NCBI GenBank assembly: GCA_035610365.1
Contig: CM069437.1
Coordinates: forward strand, 55,824,093-55,888,092
Direction: 5' to 3'
DNA: 64,000 nucleotides
DNA from: Aquatica leii
Taxonomy: Eukaryota > Arthropoda > Insecta > Coleoptera > Lampyridae
Of this stretch, positions 45,294 to 57,109 are shown in pieces. The notes beneath the pieces were generated by a model. The model searched no databases, was not told where the DNA came from, and worked only from the letters and a program-made list of their open reading frames with translations. How positions within the stretch are numbered: the first letter of the stretch is position 1; each line of letters opens with the position of its first letter. Made by a program: the position numbers and the translations under genes.

Positions 45294-46597
45294 GAAATTT
45301 GTATTACGTACGACTGTGTATATTGACGTGAAATTAGATTCCGGTTTTGACGCCCTCTACCGATCGTTTTCTCGTGGTTGTCATTGGACGAAAAATCGTG
45401 ATGCTGTCAATTGCATAAAATGGCCTGGACGTTTTGAATAATTTCTTTAGCCAATGCCATCCGGAATAATGGAAATTCAATTGTAATTACATTAATTATA
45501 TAAAATATTTGAGGCGTCACAGGCCATTTTTCATCCACTTCGAGCGCATGTACGTTTTCGATAAAGGGGATAGTGAATAATAATTCTTACTAAGCAATCA
45601 CGTTACCGCACACATACGCTTTCGGAAGGCGGTTTCCACGCCACGAACGCGAGGTCTCGATAAGCCTTACCGTGGGAGATGTGGTTACCTGTGGATTACT
45701 CGATTGGGTTATCAACCACCTATTTCGAATTGTTACTTGCATCGTTCGATACCTTGGGGTTCTGTATAATGTTTAAGGAAGAAGTCGAATGTGTTATCAG
45801 CCACCTGTGTTAGGATTATTTCTTATAGCGCACGATACAACGGGTTTTTATATGCCATTTGCTTAATTATTAATACTATCTTTTGTAGCTTTTGTTCTGT
45901 GTGAACTAGATTGTGATCCGATTTGCTGTTCACTATTTATTGCAGGCCACTGACGAGAAAACGTTTTCTGCGTGCAAGTGGACGCTGGATGTTAGGGTGA
46001 GTTACTTGTTTGACTTTTATATCGAGATCACTAAAGTTAATCACAGAATTATATTTAAATGATTAAAGATCGTAACTGCGTTATTGCTTATGTATCAATA
46101 AGGTAATTTTTAAACATTTCATAATTGTATCGCATGCTGTGAGGGAAAACCTAGTTAGTCTGAGACTGTCGATGCTGTCCTTTTCGACGTAATTGTCATA
46201 TGTAATGTGTGTTGCCGGTACTACAGGCATTTACGTACAGGAATTGTGATATAATCTAATAAATTTTAAGTGAATACTAAATCAAAATCTCCTCTAATTG
46301 CGAATGCAGATTGTTAGACATTTTATTAATTAGCATGCTGTGATATTGGTTAATTATATGTACGAATCTTGTAAGTACGAATTCATATATTCTTGTTAAG
46401 GTAGGCCTTTCACCTCTTAAAGTGATTAAAATCGTTAAGCTATCTTGTTAGTTTTTCTTTCCTGTGGTTACTGTTATCTACGAACTAATCTTGGGTTACT
46501 CGAACAGCCGAGTATAAGGATTACGAATCTTCGATTGCGTTACAAGTTTGCACCGTTCTGTCGTGAGCGAAACAGAAGCGTTACTTTAGATCAGCTC
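45294..46597 (+). repeat. possible long LTR (solo or truncated LTR retrotransposon)
   Basis: A 1.3 kb GC-richer block that starts TGTTACGGACG and is followed at 46598 by TGGCGCCC, which resembles a Lys-type primer-binding site. It has a TATAAAA-like element near 45500 and internally related stretches (GGTTATCAACCACCT near 45710 and GTTATCAGCCACCT near 45795). No open frame. No partner LTR is in the window, so this is inference from end signals only. The TSD was not determined. Confidence 0.35.
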
Positions 46598-46770
46598 TGG
46601 CGCCCTTAAGCATCTTTTCTGTTTTTAATGTGAACCTCCCCACCTCCGACTATTGTGAGTTGGCCGTGCAAGGTTCGTAAAACCAAAAGCTTGTAACAAG
46701 GTAAATATATCTTTTGTAAAACGTTGAATAAAACATTTCAAAAATGTTTCTTTGTTGATTGGGGCCGGAC

Positions 46771-47264
46771 AAAAGTAAATATCATAGCTTTGAGTTAGAA
46801 TGGTTAGAGGCGATGAATGCAATCAAACGTTTTCACATTTATTTGTTAAGGAAATATTTTAAGATTGTTCTAGACAGCAACCGCTTTTGTTTAACTTTGG
46901 TAAAACAAGGCGTAAACCCCAGAATTGCGCGTTTTTGTTTTAAAGTTCAACACGTTCGAACATTAGAGATGACCTAGAGAATCAAGATCATACACAATTT
47001 AAATTACGAGACAGAAAACAATATTATCAAATTAAGTCATGACGATTTAGAACATGTAAAGTTCTGTTTATGTCTTCCGGTTTGTAAATGTTGCGTCGCT
47101 TATAATTTTTTAGTAGTGTTACAGTCATTTTACAGTACAAAAATACACTTCCGTCAGTCGTAAAGTCGTTAAAGTTTTTGAAAAATTGATTGCTAGCACT
47201 TTTTACTGTCGGCATATAAAAAATAAAATTTGATGTTGGCCCGAATAAATCTAGAGTTTAAAAA
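46771..47264 (+). pseudogene. gypsy RNase H fragment fused to a BED-like fragment, copy 2
   Basis: The plus strand (46771-46977) reads KYHSFELEWLEAMNAIKRFH, then YLLRKYFKIVLDSN and NPRIARF, a decayed gypsy RNase H comparable to 1160-1300. The minus strand (47215-47027) reads MPTVKSASNQFFKNFNDFTT, then DGSVFLYCK, similar in style to N-termini of BED/CGGBP1-like hAT proteins. The same fused pair recurs at 38136-38597, so the fusion happened before duplication. Confidence 0.55.
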
Positions 47265-47425
47265 ATTTCGTTGTTAACTGAACGTTAATGAATTTGATAA
47301 GGAAACTCATTATCATTCAATAACAAAAGTCAGTCCCGCGCCGTACATAAGGGTAAAGCCGTGTGGTGCACGAAGGCGTCGAAAAGCCTCAAAACTCAAA
47401 AGTAAAAAAAAAAGAGATACAGAGG

Positions 47426-47719
47426 ATGTCAGAAAAAAAGAAAAAATTGTCGGGGTACCAAAATTTGCTGAATAAAAGAAAAAAAGAGGAAGAACTGGAA
47501 AACCATGTCAAAATTACGTTTTTCTCAAAACCCGAGTTTACTTTGCCAAATATTAATAACAACAATAATACAGCTAAATCTCAACATTTTGAACCTGTGC
47601 TTGAAACAAGTATCAGCAGCGGACAAGAAACAAGAAACAATTCATCAACATCTTCAAGTTTCGCTGATAATGAGAAATCAACACCTTCAAAAATTACCAG
47701 AACGAAAAATATTAAATGA
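47426..47719 (+). pseudogene. hAT transposase N-terminus (ZMYM1-like), copy 2
   Basis: The ATG at 47426 gives MSEKKKKLSGYQNLLNKRKK, matching copy 1 from 6516. It continues VKITFFSKPEFTLPN, an Asn run and ETSISSGQE, as in copy 1. It is cut off after KITRTKN by the PLE-B endonuclease sequence at about 47716. Confidence 0.75.
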
Positions 47720-48289
47720 ATTGTTATTATTTTTAATACAAGTCAGATGTTCAGCAATTCTAATAGAAAATTTTCGACCTGTTTGTCCTATATAGAATGC
47801 GTTGCAATTACCACATTTTAATTTATAAAGACCGGATTTCTATAAGATAATTAATTTTATCTTTAGTATTAACAAATAAAGATTTAATATTATTTTTTGA
47901 CGAAAAAGAAATGTTAATGCCAAAACGTTTTAAAAGATTTTGAAATTGAAATGAAGATGGGCCTATATAAGGATAAGAAAAATATATTTTAGATGGATTA
48001 GAGACAGGTGTAAGAGATGAATAATTTTTAATTTTAATAGAAGGCAAAATTTTCTTTTGTAATTTTTTAATAATATGTAAAGGATAAGCATTAATATAAG
48101 CTGGATAATAAATAATATTTATTTATTTATTAAAACTATTATAATCAAGAGGAAAAGTATATAATTGGTTAAAGAAAATCTAAAAACTGCTAATTTGTGT
48201 GAGAGTAGATGAAATGAAAAAAAAGGAATAACGTGATCAGTTGTTGTAGGTTTACGATAAATATCAATTTTAAGGTTATTATTAACACG
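47716..48289 (-). pseudogene. PLE-B reverse transcriptase thumb and GIY-YIG endonuclease
   Basis: After the hAT insertion the reading frame resumes as NNNLKIDIYRKPTTTDHVIP, the post-palm region. The 48047-47823 frame gives KIYFSYPYIGPSSFQFQNLL and KRFGINISFSSKNNIKSLF, the linker. After a stop near 47820 the endonuclease reads GLYKLKCGNCNAFYIGQTGR and KFSIRIAEHLTCIKNNN before being cut at 47716. The GIY-YIG core (L-Y ... F-Y-I-G-Q-T, then R and E-H) and the cysteine pair are visible. Confidence 0.8.
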
Positions 48290-48297
48290 TTTAATAA
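48290..48297. repeat. target duplication of the 4.1-kb hAT, left copy
   Basis: TTTAATAA, paired with TTTAATAG at 52445-52452 (7 of 8). Confidence 0.7.
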
Positions 48298-48928
48298 TAG
48301 GGGTGTTGATTTTGACCTTTAGTAACCGGTTAAAGCTAAATTAACCAATTAACAATTAAAGTGATTCATTTTTGGTTAACCAATTATTTTTAACCATTCT
48401 TGGCAACTTATTCATTTTAAGCAACCGATACATTTTTGGTTAACCAATTAGTTTTGACCATTTTTGGTAACTGATATTAACCAAATGATTCGTTTTAGTT
48501 AACCAAACTTTTTAACTCTTGCTTATGATTTGTTTTAAGCAACTATTGTTAACCGATTCGTTTTAATCACTTTTCTCAACTGATTTGGTTAAATTAACTC
48601 TATTGTGCATACTTAATCTACTTAATCAAATAGATTATTAAAATATTCTTAAATATCCTTATTAGTGTAAAAAGTACTGATTAGTTTTTGCTTTATATAT
48701 GAAAACTGTTAAAACGTCGAATAATTAAAATCCTAGTAATTTATGTTTAAAGTAGTCGCCTGTCAAATTGTAAGATTTTTTATTATGTTTTGAAGTTAAA
48801 TTGTAGACGAACAGTTTTTTGTATAAACAAAATAATTTTAAATATTTTAAAGTTTAATATTTATATTAGTGGCAATAACCAGTGGCCAGAACGATCATTC
48901 TAAATAAGATTGCGATTGCGATCACCTG

Positions 48929-49998
48929 GGGGGTTATTCTACACTTTCGCATTCGCAAAAATCGTTCGCATTGGCAACGTAATGCGAACCGTTTTCTAAA
49001 ACCGTATTCTACACTTTCGCAATCAATTTTCGTGCGCTTTCTCAATTGCGATATTTCCGTGAATGCGAAGGTCGAATGCGAACGGTAAAGAGTGCTCGCT
49101 TTCGCATTTACGTGCGTATTTGAAAAATTTAATCTCATCAGCTTGCAATGAAATTTATTGTTATGAATCATCTTATTGTTTATATTTTATTATATTATTT
49201 TATACTATTATTATTACTATTGTTATTCACTTTAAAATTAATTATTACAGCAATAGATAAATATATACAGGCTATATCAGAAACTCTTATGTTAATTTTA
49301 ACACCGACTGCATTTAACTAAATGAATTATTTGTTTTCTATTCGACTCAACAGCAATGGACAAAATTGTCATGGATTCTTGAAAAAAATCAGTTCAAACA
49401 CCAAATTTTATTGGAAAATAGAGGTAAAAAATTGACGATTTTTTCAAAATGTTATAATCAAAATAGTTCCACTTGTCGAGTTCTTCTATGAGTTAAAATT
49501 AACACACGTATTTCTTACACACTTTGTATAATAACGTAATGAGTGCAAAAATACTATAGTTATTTTTTAGATATGAATTAATTTTTTTTGTAGAATTTGC
49601 ATTAAAATTTTCTAATAACAAGTTTATATCATTTTTTTAGGGTAAAATTAACAACCTTTTCTGTTGTGGCACGTAAATGTTTATTATTGTGTAAAATTTT
49701 TATTATTATATAATTAAAAACAATTTTTGAAACTAACAAGATAATTTATTATTTAAAATTTAAGCGCACTTGCTACTACAAATTACGTACCGAGCATGCG
49801 CAAAGGATTTTAACGCGACGTCGCCAAATGTATATTCTCAAATTTTAAAACGAATCTGTTTTAAATGCGACCGACGCAATACGAAAGTGTAGAATACATC
49901 CTAGGCCGCGTGTTCGCATTCAAATACGAATCGCATTGAATACGAATCGCACTGATTGCGAATGCGCATTTCGATTGCGAAAGTGTAGAATAACCCCC
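48929..49998. mobile_element. 1.07-kb TIR element inside the 4.1-kb hAT
   Basis: Ends are inverted copies of GGGGGTTATTCTACACTTTC, followed by CGCATTCG-rich subterminal DNA on both sides. A second internal TTCTACACTTTCG copy lies at 49009 and its inverse at 49884. No ORF of note. The superfamily is not assigned because no target duplication was clear. Confidence 0.7.
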
Positions 49999-52200
49999 GT
50001 CATTTTTAAAAAATCATTCGCGATCGCACTCATTAAACAAATAAAACAAGGATTGAATTTTCTTACCTACAAAATAAGGAAATTAAAAAAAAAGAGATTC
50101 CTGTAAAAAAATTTGCATTTGCTCAAACTTAACTTTAGCAGTAGCTGTTAGTTAAGGAATACTGTACTTAAAAATTGGTATTATGTGTGTATGCAAAATT
50201 TATTATTTAGACAAGGCAGGAATGACTGCGTTGTTTTTTTAAAATTACACTATTGGTATAATTAGATCGATCTTCTAGAACAGTTTTGTAGCACTAGATA
50301 AGAATATAGAACATATCAATTAACGCGTCTTGATTAAAATGTATAAGGACAACAACAAAAAACAATAAATAACGGTAACTTCAAAAGATAACAAAACGAC
50401 AATATGAAAAAACTTATATTTTAAAACCAAATGTTTAAATTGAACGATAGGTTTTATTAGAAATATTAAGAAGTTAAAAATATCTTTAAAAAATGATCTT
50501 TTTTGTTATAGAAAGTCTAATTTTGTATAAGTAAACGTAACAACATTTTATTTAAAACGAAAGATTGTTTCAATTAAAACGTGTTTAATTCGTTTTTATG
50601 ATTGATTACATTATATGTATTACAGAATAGATAAAAAAATTTCCCGTGGTTTTTCTTCGAAGGGCTTTTTCTAGATTTATCAAACAACGATGGTGATTAT
50701 CGATTGCTTGTAAAATAATAATTGCGTTCGTGGAAAAAATCGTTAACTGTAAAATGATTTGGTTAAGAATTAAGTTTTCTTGTTATTATGGTTACCTACT
50801 TTGACGAGATTAAAACTTCTAAAAGTTACTTTTGGTTAAAAATAGAAAAATGCAAAAATAAAAAGAAAAATTACAAATTGTACACGTGCACTTGTATACT
50901 AGAGGCTTCAATCTTATATTTTACTTAATTAGTTATTGTAAACTACATAAAAGCATCAATCTCAATTGAAAATAAATTTAACTAAAAATTACATAGACGC
51001 CTTGCACCATAAAATGTTCCTCTGCGAAGAAGACTTTTTGCTAACAACATTTATTAATTTATGATTTACAAATAATAAGCATAATCCGTATTTCTTGAAA
51101 AAGTGCCGTAAAAACCAACTGATTCTAGTACCTACTTGCAACACAGATGTTTCTTTACTAACTTAGCTGTTGTTAAACGCAACGCCGCTAATAGAGCCTC
51201 CTTACCGTTGGTATGTGCGTTCTTATGTACAGGTAAAAAGATTTTCTAAGAAACATGCAACAAGGGGTTAAAAACAAGTTGTAACTTGTGATCTGTATGT
51301 AGATATTAATAACTTTTTCTATTTTGGTCACTCAAAAATCAAGATTTTGTGCCAAAATACTTGTGCAAAAATTGGTGAAAGAATCAAATTTTAATAGAAC
51401 TTAACTAAATTATTTTAAGTTAATTTTATATTCTAACTAATCACTATTTAACAAAAATGCTTTTAATTAATAAAAACGTATTTAAAATATGTATAGATTA
51501 CCCAAATATTATTGATTTCAAAATTTATAAAACTGTAAAACATGATTTTACCTGGAATATTTTTAAATGCACATTAGGTCAATGCGCTCTTAAGTAGGCA
51601 AGTAGTTTTTAAAATAAAATTTTATGTAAATAGATTATTTACTATATATTTACTACTATAACAATTTCTTAGTCAAAAACACCTGGTACAATTTAGTACA
51701 CATGAAGACTAGCACTTCTACACTACTCTAATGTGGGCACTTTTTGTAGTACTGGCAATCCATATAGAAACGATTTTGCTGTTTTAAATGTATTTATGTT
51801 TTAGATTGTTAGAAGTATTTTATTTTAATTTAAAAAAACAACAAAATAAAACTAGAATATTAGTGAAAAGAAAACTAATAAAAAAACTCTAAAAAAGTGT
51901 CAGGTAATTTGTTTAATTGTATCTAAATAGTTTATTTAAATTAATATAAATGAAAATAAATATTTTTAGTAAAAGTAATATGTCTTCAATAAAAGTTTGC
52001 GAGTTTTCTATTCTAATTTTTTTTTAAATTGTTTTTTAAATTGAATCCTCTAAAAAGACAAATTTTAACTTTTTAAACAAATAGGAATTTATTTGTTAAA
52101 TTTCCAAAATTTGTTTTCTTAAATTGGAATGCAAAACAATTGCTTAATCTATTTATTATTTCCAAATGTGTAATACTTAATATTTTGTTTTGCGCCGAAG
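49999..52200. other. interior of the 4.1-kb hAT; no gene
   Basis: AT-rich, no open frame of note on either strand, and no recognisable transposase. Confidence 0.6.
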
Positions 52201-52452
52201 GATTAACCAAACCTGATTAAAATAGATAATTTAATAATTCGTGATTTAATGGTCCTTTAACCAAAAGCCCTTGAAGTAAATCGTATAACAAAAGATCGTT
52301 AAACTGGATCGTTTTACGAAAGATGGTTAAACTGAATCGTTTAACCAAATAACCAAAGATGAATAATTCAATTTGAAATTGACCGGTTAACCAATAAGAA
52401 AATGATTCGGTTAACCATTTAACCGAGTCGATTCAACGCCCCTATTTAATAG

Positions 52453-53130
52453 ATAAATCAAGAAAATTTAAAATATTGTTTGATTCTTTTTCAATTGTAA
52501 ATTTTATATTGGGATGTAATAAGTTTAGTAAATTAAAACAATTATTTAGATCATATTCACTGCCTTTAAATATAACTAAAATGTCATCTACGTATCTTTT
52601 ATAATAAATAAAATGTTTTTTAATAACATTATTAAAAAAAAGTTTATAGATTTCTAAGTTAGACAATAAAATTTCTGCTAGTATCGGTGAAAGGTTATTT
52701 CCCATACGTAAACCTGTTTTTTGAAAAAATGTTTGGTTGTTAAATAAGAAAAAATTTTGGCTTAAACAATGCTTAAACATAAATTTAAGCAAACAAGTAT
52801 AAAAACACAAATATTATCAGGTAAGTTAGATTGAACAAGTAGTTCTTTAATTATATTATAACAATCTATAAACGGAACACTAGGAAAGAGGTTAATAATA
52901 TCAAAAGAGATAAGTATAAAATTGTCTTCAGAAGTAAAATTAACTAATTCTCTAGTTAAAGATGAGTTTGTAATAGAATAAAGAAACTGAAAGTTAATTT
53001 GAGAACGTAATATTTTATTAAGCCAAGATGAAATTTTAGAAACTGGAGTATGTGTAAAAGAAAGCATTGGGTAATCAATTTTGTGAATTTTAGGAAGACC
53101 ATATAGTAAAGGCAGTGACGGATTCATTAA
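52453..53130 (-). pseudogene. PLE-B reverse transcriptase palm
   Basis: Two overlapping frames. 53127-52762: MNPSLPLLYGLPKIHKIDYP, then HTPVSKISSWLNKIL and ILISFDIINLFPSVPF (first catalytic Asp). 52810-52442: FFQKTGLRMGNNLSPILAEI and YKRYVDDILVIFKGSEYDLN, with the Y-V-D-D box intact, then ILNFLDLSI. One frameshift near 52790. The frame continues upstream across the PLE-A insertion into 58659 (FFNIKHYSLI before LMNPSLP). Confidence 0.85.
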
Positions 53131-53144
53131 AATTAAACTATAAT
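53131..53144. repeat. target duplication of PLE-A, left copy
   Basis: AATTAAACTATAAT, repeated at 58645-58658. PLE-A's own end contains AATTAAAC, so the true duplication may be as short as TATAAT. Confidence 0.65.
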
Positions 53145-53245
53145 CAAGTACTGTAGTTACGTCCTCCTTTTATGTTTAATTAATGAATTGGTTAGGAACA
53201 CTCTTCACTAGGAGGGGCAATTAAACCACTTTAGATTTTTAATAT

Positions 53246-53285
53246 GGCGACGTTTCGTGCAACCATGTGTGCACTTCTTCAAGCC
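53246..53285 (-). ncRNA. hammerhead-like motif, PLE-A inverted repeat
   Basis: The minus strand reads GGCTTGAAGAAGTGCACAC, then GCACGAAACGTCGCC. Stem II GTGCA/TGCAC and the GAAA block are present, but the core reads UUGAAGA instead of CUGAAGA, so it is probably impaired. Confidence 0.45.
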
Positions 53286-53553
53286 AACAAAAAAGTTCGA
53301 GTGGAAACGTCCTCAACTCCAAACAACATGACAACTAATACACAATATAAATAACATAAATAACTCGTTAAAATATTATTAAAAAGGTACATGTCGTGTC
53401 AATTGTTTGTCATTCTTAGTTATTGTTCATATACAACATTTTAATTATTTGACCTTTTTAATAATATTTTAACGAGTTATTTATGTTATTTATATTGTGT
53501 ATTAGTTGTCATGTTGTTTGGAGTTGAGGACGTCTCCACTCGAACTTTTTTGT

Positions 53554-53633
53554 GTAAGTTTCTTGTTTTGTACCTAAAACGTATTATTTATTATACAATA
53601 AGCAATGTGTAACTTACGTACAATATATTTTAG
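53554..53633 (+). other. spliceosomal-type intron in PLE-A terminal repeat 1
   Basis: Exactly 80 bp starting GTAAGTTTCTTG and ending ATATATTTTAG, with a T-rich 3' part. The flanks (TTTTTTGT and TGGCTTGAAG) are joined without a gap in both the inverted copy (53145-53390) and terminal repeat 2 (58378-58644). Confidence 0.8.
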
Positions 53634-53634
53634 T

Positions 53635-53674
53635 GGCTTGAAGAAGTGCACACATGGTTGCACGAAACGTCGCC
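53635..53674 (+). ncRNA. hammerhead-like motif, PLE-A terminal repeat 1
   Basis: GGCTTGAAGAAGTGCACAC then GCACGAAACGTCGCC. Stem II and GAAA present, core C replaced by U. It starts immediately downstream of the intron. Confidence 0.45.
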
Positions 53675-53773
53675 ATATTAAAAATCTAAAGTGGTTTAAT
53701 TGCCCCTCCTAGTGAAGAGTGTTCCTAACCAATTCATTAATTAAACATTAAAAGGAGGACGTAACTACAGTAC

Positions 53774-54170
53774 TTGATTATCATATTTCTTCCAATAATG
53801 GCATCCGTGTCCGAAGTACCATCTAACACCCAGTCGACTTGGCACAACACAATACGTAATAGCTACAATCAAGATACATACAAAACCATCATCAAATTAG
53901 AAAAGTCATACATTAAACTTTCCAAATTAATCAATCGCAAAGTGTATTTAAAAAGGTGTAAGTCAAACTTTATCGTACCTACACACATCCAACAATTCTT
54001 TAAATGCACGTACTTAATACAGGCTGATCACACCCCTTTTAGCAATAAGTTAGATAGATTAATTAATAATTTTAAAAAATCGATTATCAAAATTGAAATC
54101 GATATAACGTATTGGCAGATATATAACCTTACTAAAACAATCGAAGGTCTAAAGGTCAATCTATACAGTG
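53774..54170 (+). pseudogene. PLE-A N-terminal ORF, first part
   Basis: An open frame beginning near MASVSEVPSNTQSTWHNTIR (Met at 53798) and running through FIVPTHIQQFFKCTYLIQAD to GLKVNLYS, where the BED hAT is inserted (54171). It has the helical, Lys-rich character of Penelope N-terminal regions. Its continuation is at 57910. Confidence 0.65.
54163..54170. repeat. target duplication of the BED hAT, left copy
   Basis: ATACAGTG, repeated exactly at 57902-57909. Confidence 0.85.
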
Positions 54171-55082
54171 TAGTGATGGGCACAATCGAGCGATATTAAC
54201 AATCGAATGACTAGTAATAGTAACTGTACAACAATCGAAAGAATCATTTGAATGATTTATTCGGATGTACCTTCTTTCAACTGTTTGTGCGTTACCGTTT
54301 GTGGCTAGACGGCTAAACTGAATTCCCACATTTCTTTTAGTTGCACTTTGGACATTAGATTATGGATCATCATCACTAATGAAAAGTAAAATAAACTGGA
54401 TTTTACAATATCCAGATGTTCAAAATAGGTTAAAACACGAGTTTAATTCTGTTTGTAATTTATATAATTCCTTCAATAAAAGGACATTGCCCTTTAAAGA
54501 GAAAGATTTTCTTGTTTTTTTTATTAATTAATATAAATGTAGATATAATATATGTATTTACAAAATATGCTTCAAACGAAAAGTCCTCAGAAAACATTAC
54601 AGCAAAGAATTGATTTAATAGTTTCTTTTCTGAAACAAGTACAATTTTTTTTTGTGAATAGGTTGTTTTATAGGTGGTCGTAATAATAATAGTTGCTATT
54701 TTTATTGCACAGAATTTTATGATTATACTATGCTCTTATAAAAATATTTAACGAACTGTGGTCTTTTTGTAATCTTAAATTTTAAGATATTTATGAGTGT
54801 TTTGTTGTTTTATGTCGCTACTTATTTTTGAAAATACAATTAAGTACACACTATTTGTCACATCTGCCACATCTAAAGTATGAGAATAAATAGAATTTCT
54901 TTAGTAATTTTCTAGCAAATTTGTTTGTGCCGTTGTGCTATTAGCGTCTTTTGCTTTACGTGCTCGATTTCAATTGATATTTATTTCATACTTCTCGACC
55001 CGGCTGCTTCACTGATTTTGATTTTGGATTGTGGTTTACTAGTTCTGTGTTCTGTGGACATTTTGAATTTTTATTCAATATG

Positions 55083-56891
55083 AAACCTGGCTCACAACGT
55101 TCCGTAGTGTGAGATTATTTTGACAAAACAAGTAATGCGTCGCAAGTTATTTGCCACTATTGTAAGAAAACTTTTAAATTTTTTAAAAACACCACCAATC
55201 TGATGGATCATTTAAAAAGGAAGCATCCTGCCAGGTTGCTTGCTTTAACTAATCCTGAAACAGAATTTTCCGGATCGGTACCTTCGCATTCGAGACAAAC
55301 GGGGGATGATATACCACTGCCACCAGCGACAGCAACGTCATTATCAACACCGGAAGAGAATAGAAGAGAAAATCAAACAGAGATAACGGCGGCATTACCT
55401 TTCAAACGAGTTCGACAATTACAGTTATATGGATCAACAAAAGGCAGCGATTTAACTGAAGCGCAGAAATCAGACATTGATAGAGCTTTAATTAAGATGA
55501 TAGTTAAGGATTATCAGCCTTTGTCTATAGTTGAAAATCAAGGCTTTTTGGAGTATTCACATAACCTTCAACCATTATATAAACCTCCTAGTAGGAAATT
55601 GTTAACAACAAAATTATTGCCAATGGTTTATGAAGAAGTGCACATAAAAATTATAAACCTTTTAAGTGAAGTGACAAACTTAGCAATTACTACAGACACT
55701 TGGACCTCAGATAATAACGTTTCGTTTATTACGGTAACTGGTCATTTCCTTTACCAAGATAAACTGTATTCGCCTGTTCTGGTCACTAGGGAAATGTTGG
55801 GAAACCACACGGGAGAAAACATAGTAAACGTTTTATCGACTATTTTTAATGATTACCAAATAACGAATAAGATTGTGACGGTAGTGTCAGACAGCGCAGC
55901 GAATTTCAAAAACGCCATTAATGAACATTTAAAAAAACCTCATCATCCTTGGGTTGCCCATACGTTAAACCTAAGTGCAAATGAAGCTCTTTAAAATAAC
56001 TTAAATTTAACCAAAGTTATAAACAAGTGTAAAACTTTAATTAGTTATTTTAAACATAGTGTGATCGCGACAGAAAAACTTAAAAAAATGCAAGAACAAA
56101 TGAATTTTCCGCGATTAAAAATTAAACAAGACGTTCCCCACAAGATGGAATTCCACCTTGCTAATGCTGAAACGTCTAGTCGCTATCAGAAGAAATGACA
56201 ACTGAATTATCTGGGGAAAATTATCCGACCATGGCAATGGTTATTCCGTTAGTTAGAGGGCTACAGTATTCAATTAAAAATGCAAATCCAGAAACTGTTA
56301 CGGGACTGCAGTTACTAGGTGCTCTGCTACAAATCATATCCAGAAGATTAGATGCTTAGAAAAAAACAAAATAATTGCTAAAGCAACATTTTTGGATCCC
56401 AGATTTAAAATGCTCGGATTCGGAACAGAAGAAAACGCTAAGAATGCACAAGCATGGATTAGCGAAGAAGATTAGCAAGTTTATTACAAACACAAATGGA
56501 ACTCGCATTACCGCCGCAAGTAGCAGTCGATGTTGAAGATTCAAAAATATCTGAATCGTCGGATTCCATTTGGGTTCATTTTGACTGTAAGGCAAAAGGA
56601 AAAATTAAGTCCGATGAAAATGTGACAGTGTCGTTAATAATAAAACAATATCTGAGCATGCCACATGTGGAACGTCAGAATAGCCCACTGCAATTCTGGA
56701 AGATACACAAAATCGTTTTTCCAGAATTACATAAATTATATGAAAAATACTGTTGTATTCCTGCAACATCTGTTCCAGCAGAAAGAGTATTTTCTAAAAC
56801 TGGTCAAATAACCAACGACCGAAGAAACCGTTTACTACCAAAACATGTGAATTCTATTATTTTCTTAAATGGTAATCTTAATTTAACATAG
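55083..56891 (+). pseudogene. hAT transposase with BED zinc finger (ZBED-like), broken
   Basis: The reading frame starts upstream of the first long ORF: after a stop near 55112 the BED finger reads ICHYCKKTFKFFKNTTNLMD then HLKRKHP (C-x2-C ... H-x4-H). The 55203-55994 frame continues with AITTDTWTSDNNVSFITVTG and VVSDSAANFKNAINEHLKK (catalytic-core blocks) and ends at WVAHTLNLSANEAL. Breaks near 55994, 56200, 56357 and 56475 follow. The 56496-56891 frame ends with PLQFWKIHKIVFPELHKLYE, SVPAERVFSKTGQITNDRRN and LLPKHVNSIIFLNGN, the hAT dimerisation domain. The family excises and reinserts TIR-bounded DNA. Confidence 0.88.
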
Positions 56892-57109
56892 ACTATGTAA
56901 GTGTATATAAATTATGTAGGTACATATTTAACTTAATTGTAATTATTAATTTTATTGTAAAATTTAATATTCGACTATTCATGTAATGTAACAGTAATAA
57001 ACGATTAAAAAAGTTAAACTTTTATTGAACTACAGATTCAATATCTAATATATAAAATTCTATAGAAATTAATAAATTCCACAAATCCAAACCTCCACCA
57101 ACGGTAGTT

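Larger units (their letters stand above)
48298..52444. mobile_element. non-autonomous hAT, 4.1 kb, with TTAACC-rich subterminal arrays
   Basis: Ends TAGGGGTGTTGA (48298) and the complement TAGGGGCGTTGA (ending 52444), with the 8-bp duplication above. Both ends carry dense, variable arrays of TTAACC/GGTTAA words (48320-48600 and 52200-52430), probably subterminal transposase sites. No transposase ORF. A further TIR element sits at 48929-49998. The insertion splits the PLE-B reverse transcriptase; removing it and one duplication copy restores Penelope homology on both sides, which confirms the boundaries. Confidence 0.82.
53392..53760 (+). repeat. PLE-A terminal repeat 1 (intron-containing)
   Basis: Begins TGTCGTGTCAATTGTTTG. 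It matches 58378-58644 closely except for the intron at 53554-53633. Confidence 0.85.
53145..53776. repeat. large palindrome formed by head-to-head PLE-A terminal repeats
   Basis: The arm 53145-53388 is the reverse complement of 53451-53776, apart from an 80-bp insertion (53554-53633) present only in the right arm. The spacer is about 60 bp and corresponds to the first part of the direct repeat. Such inverted repeats are expected to form a hairpin. Confidence 0.85.

Noticed and set aside
48866..49260. Arg-rich ORFs on both strands
   Set aside because: Produced by CGCATTCG-type subterminal repeats of the TIR element at 48929.
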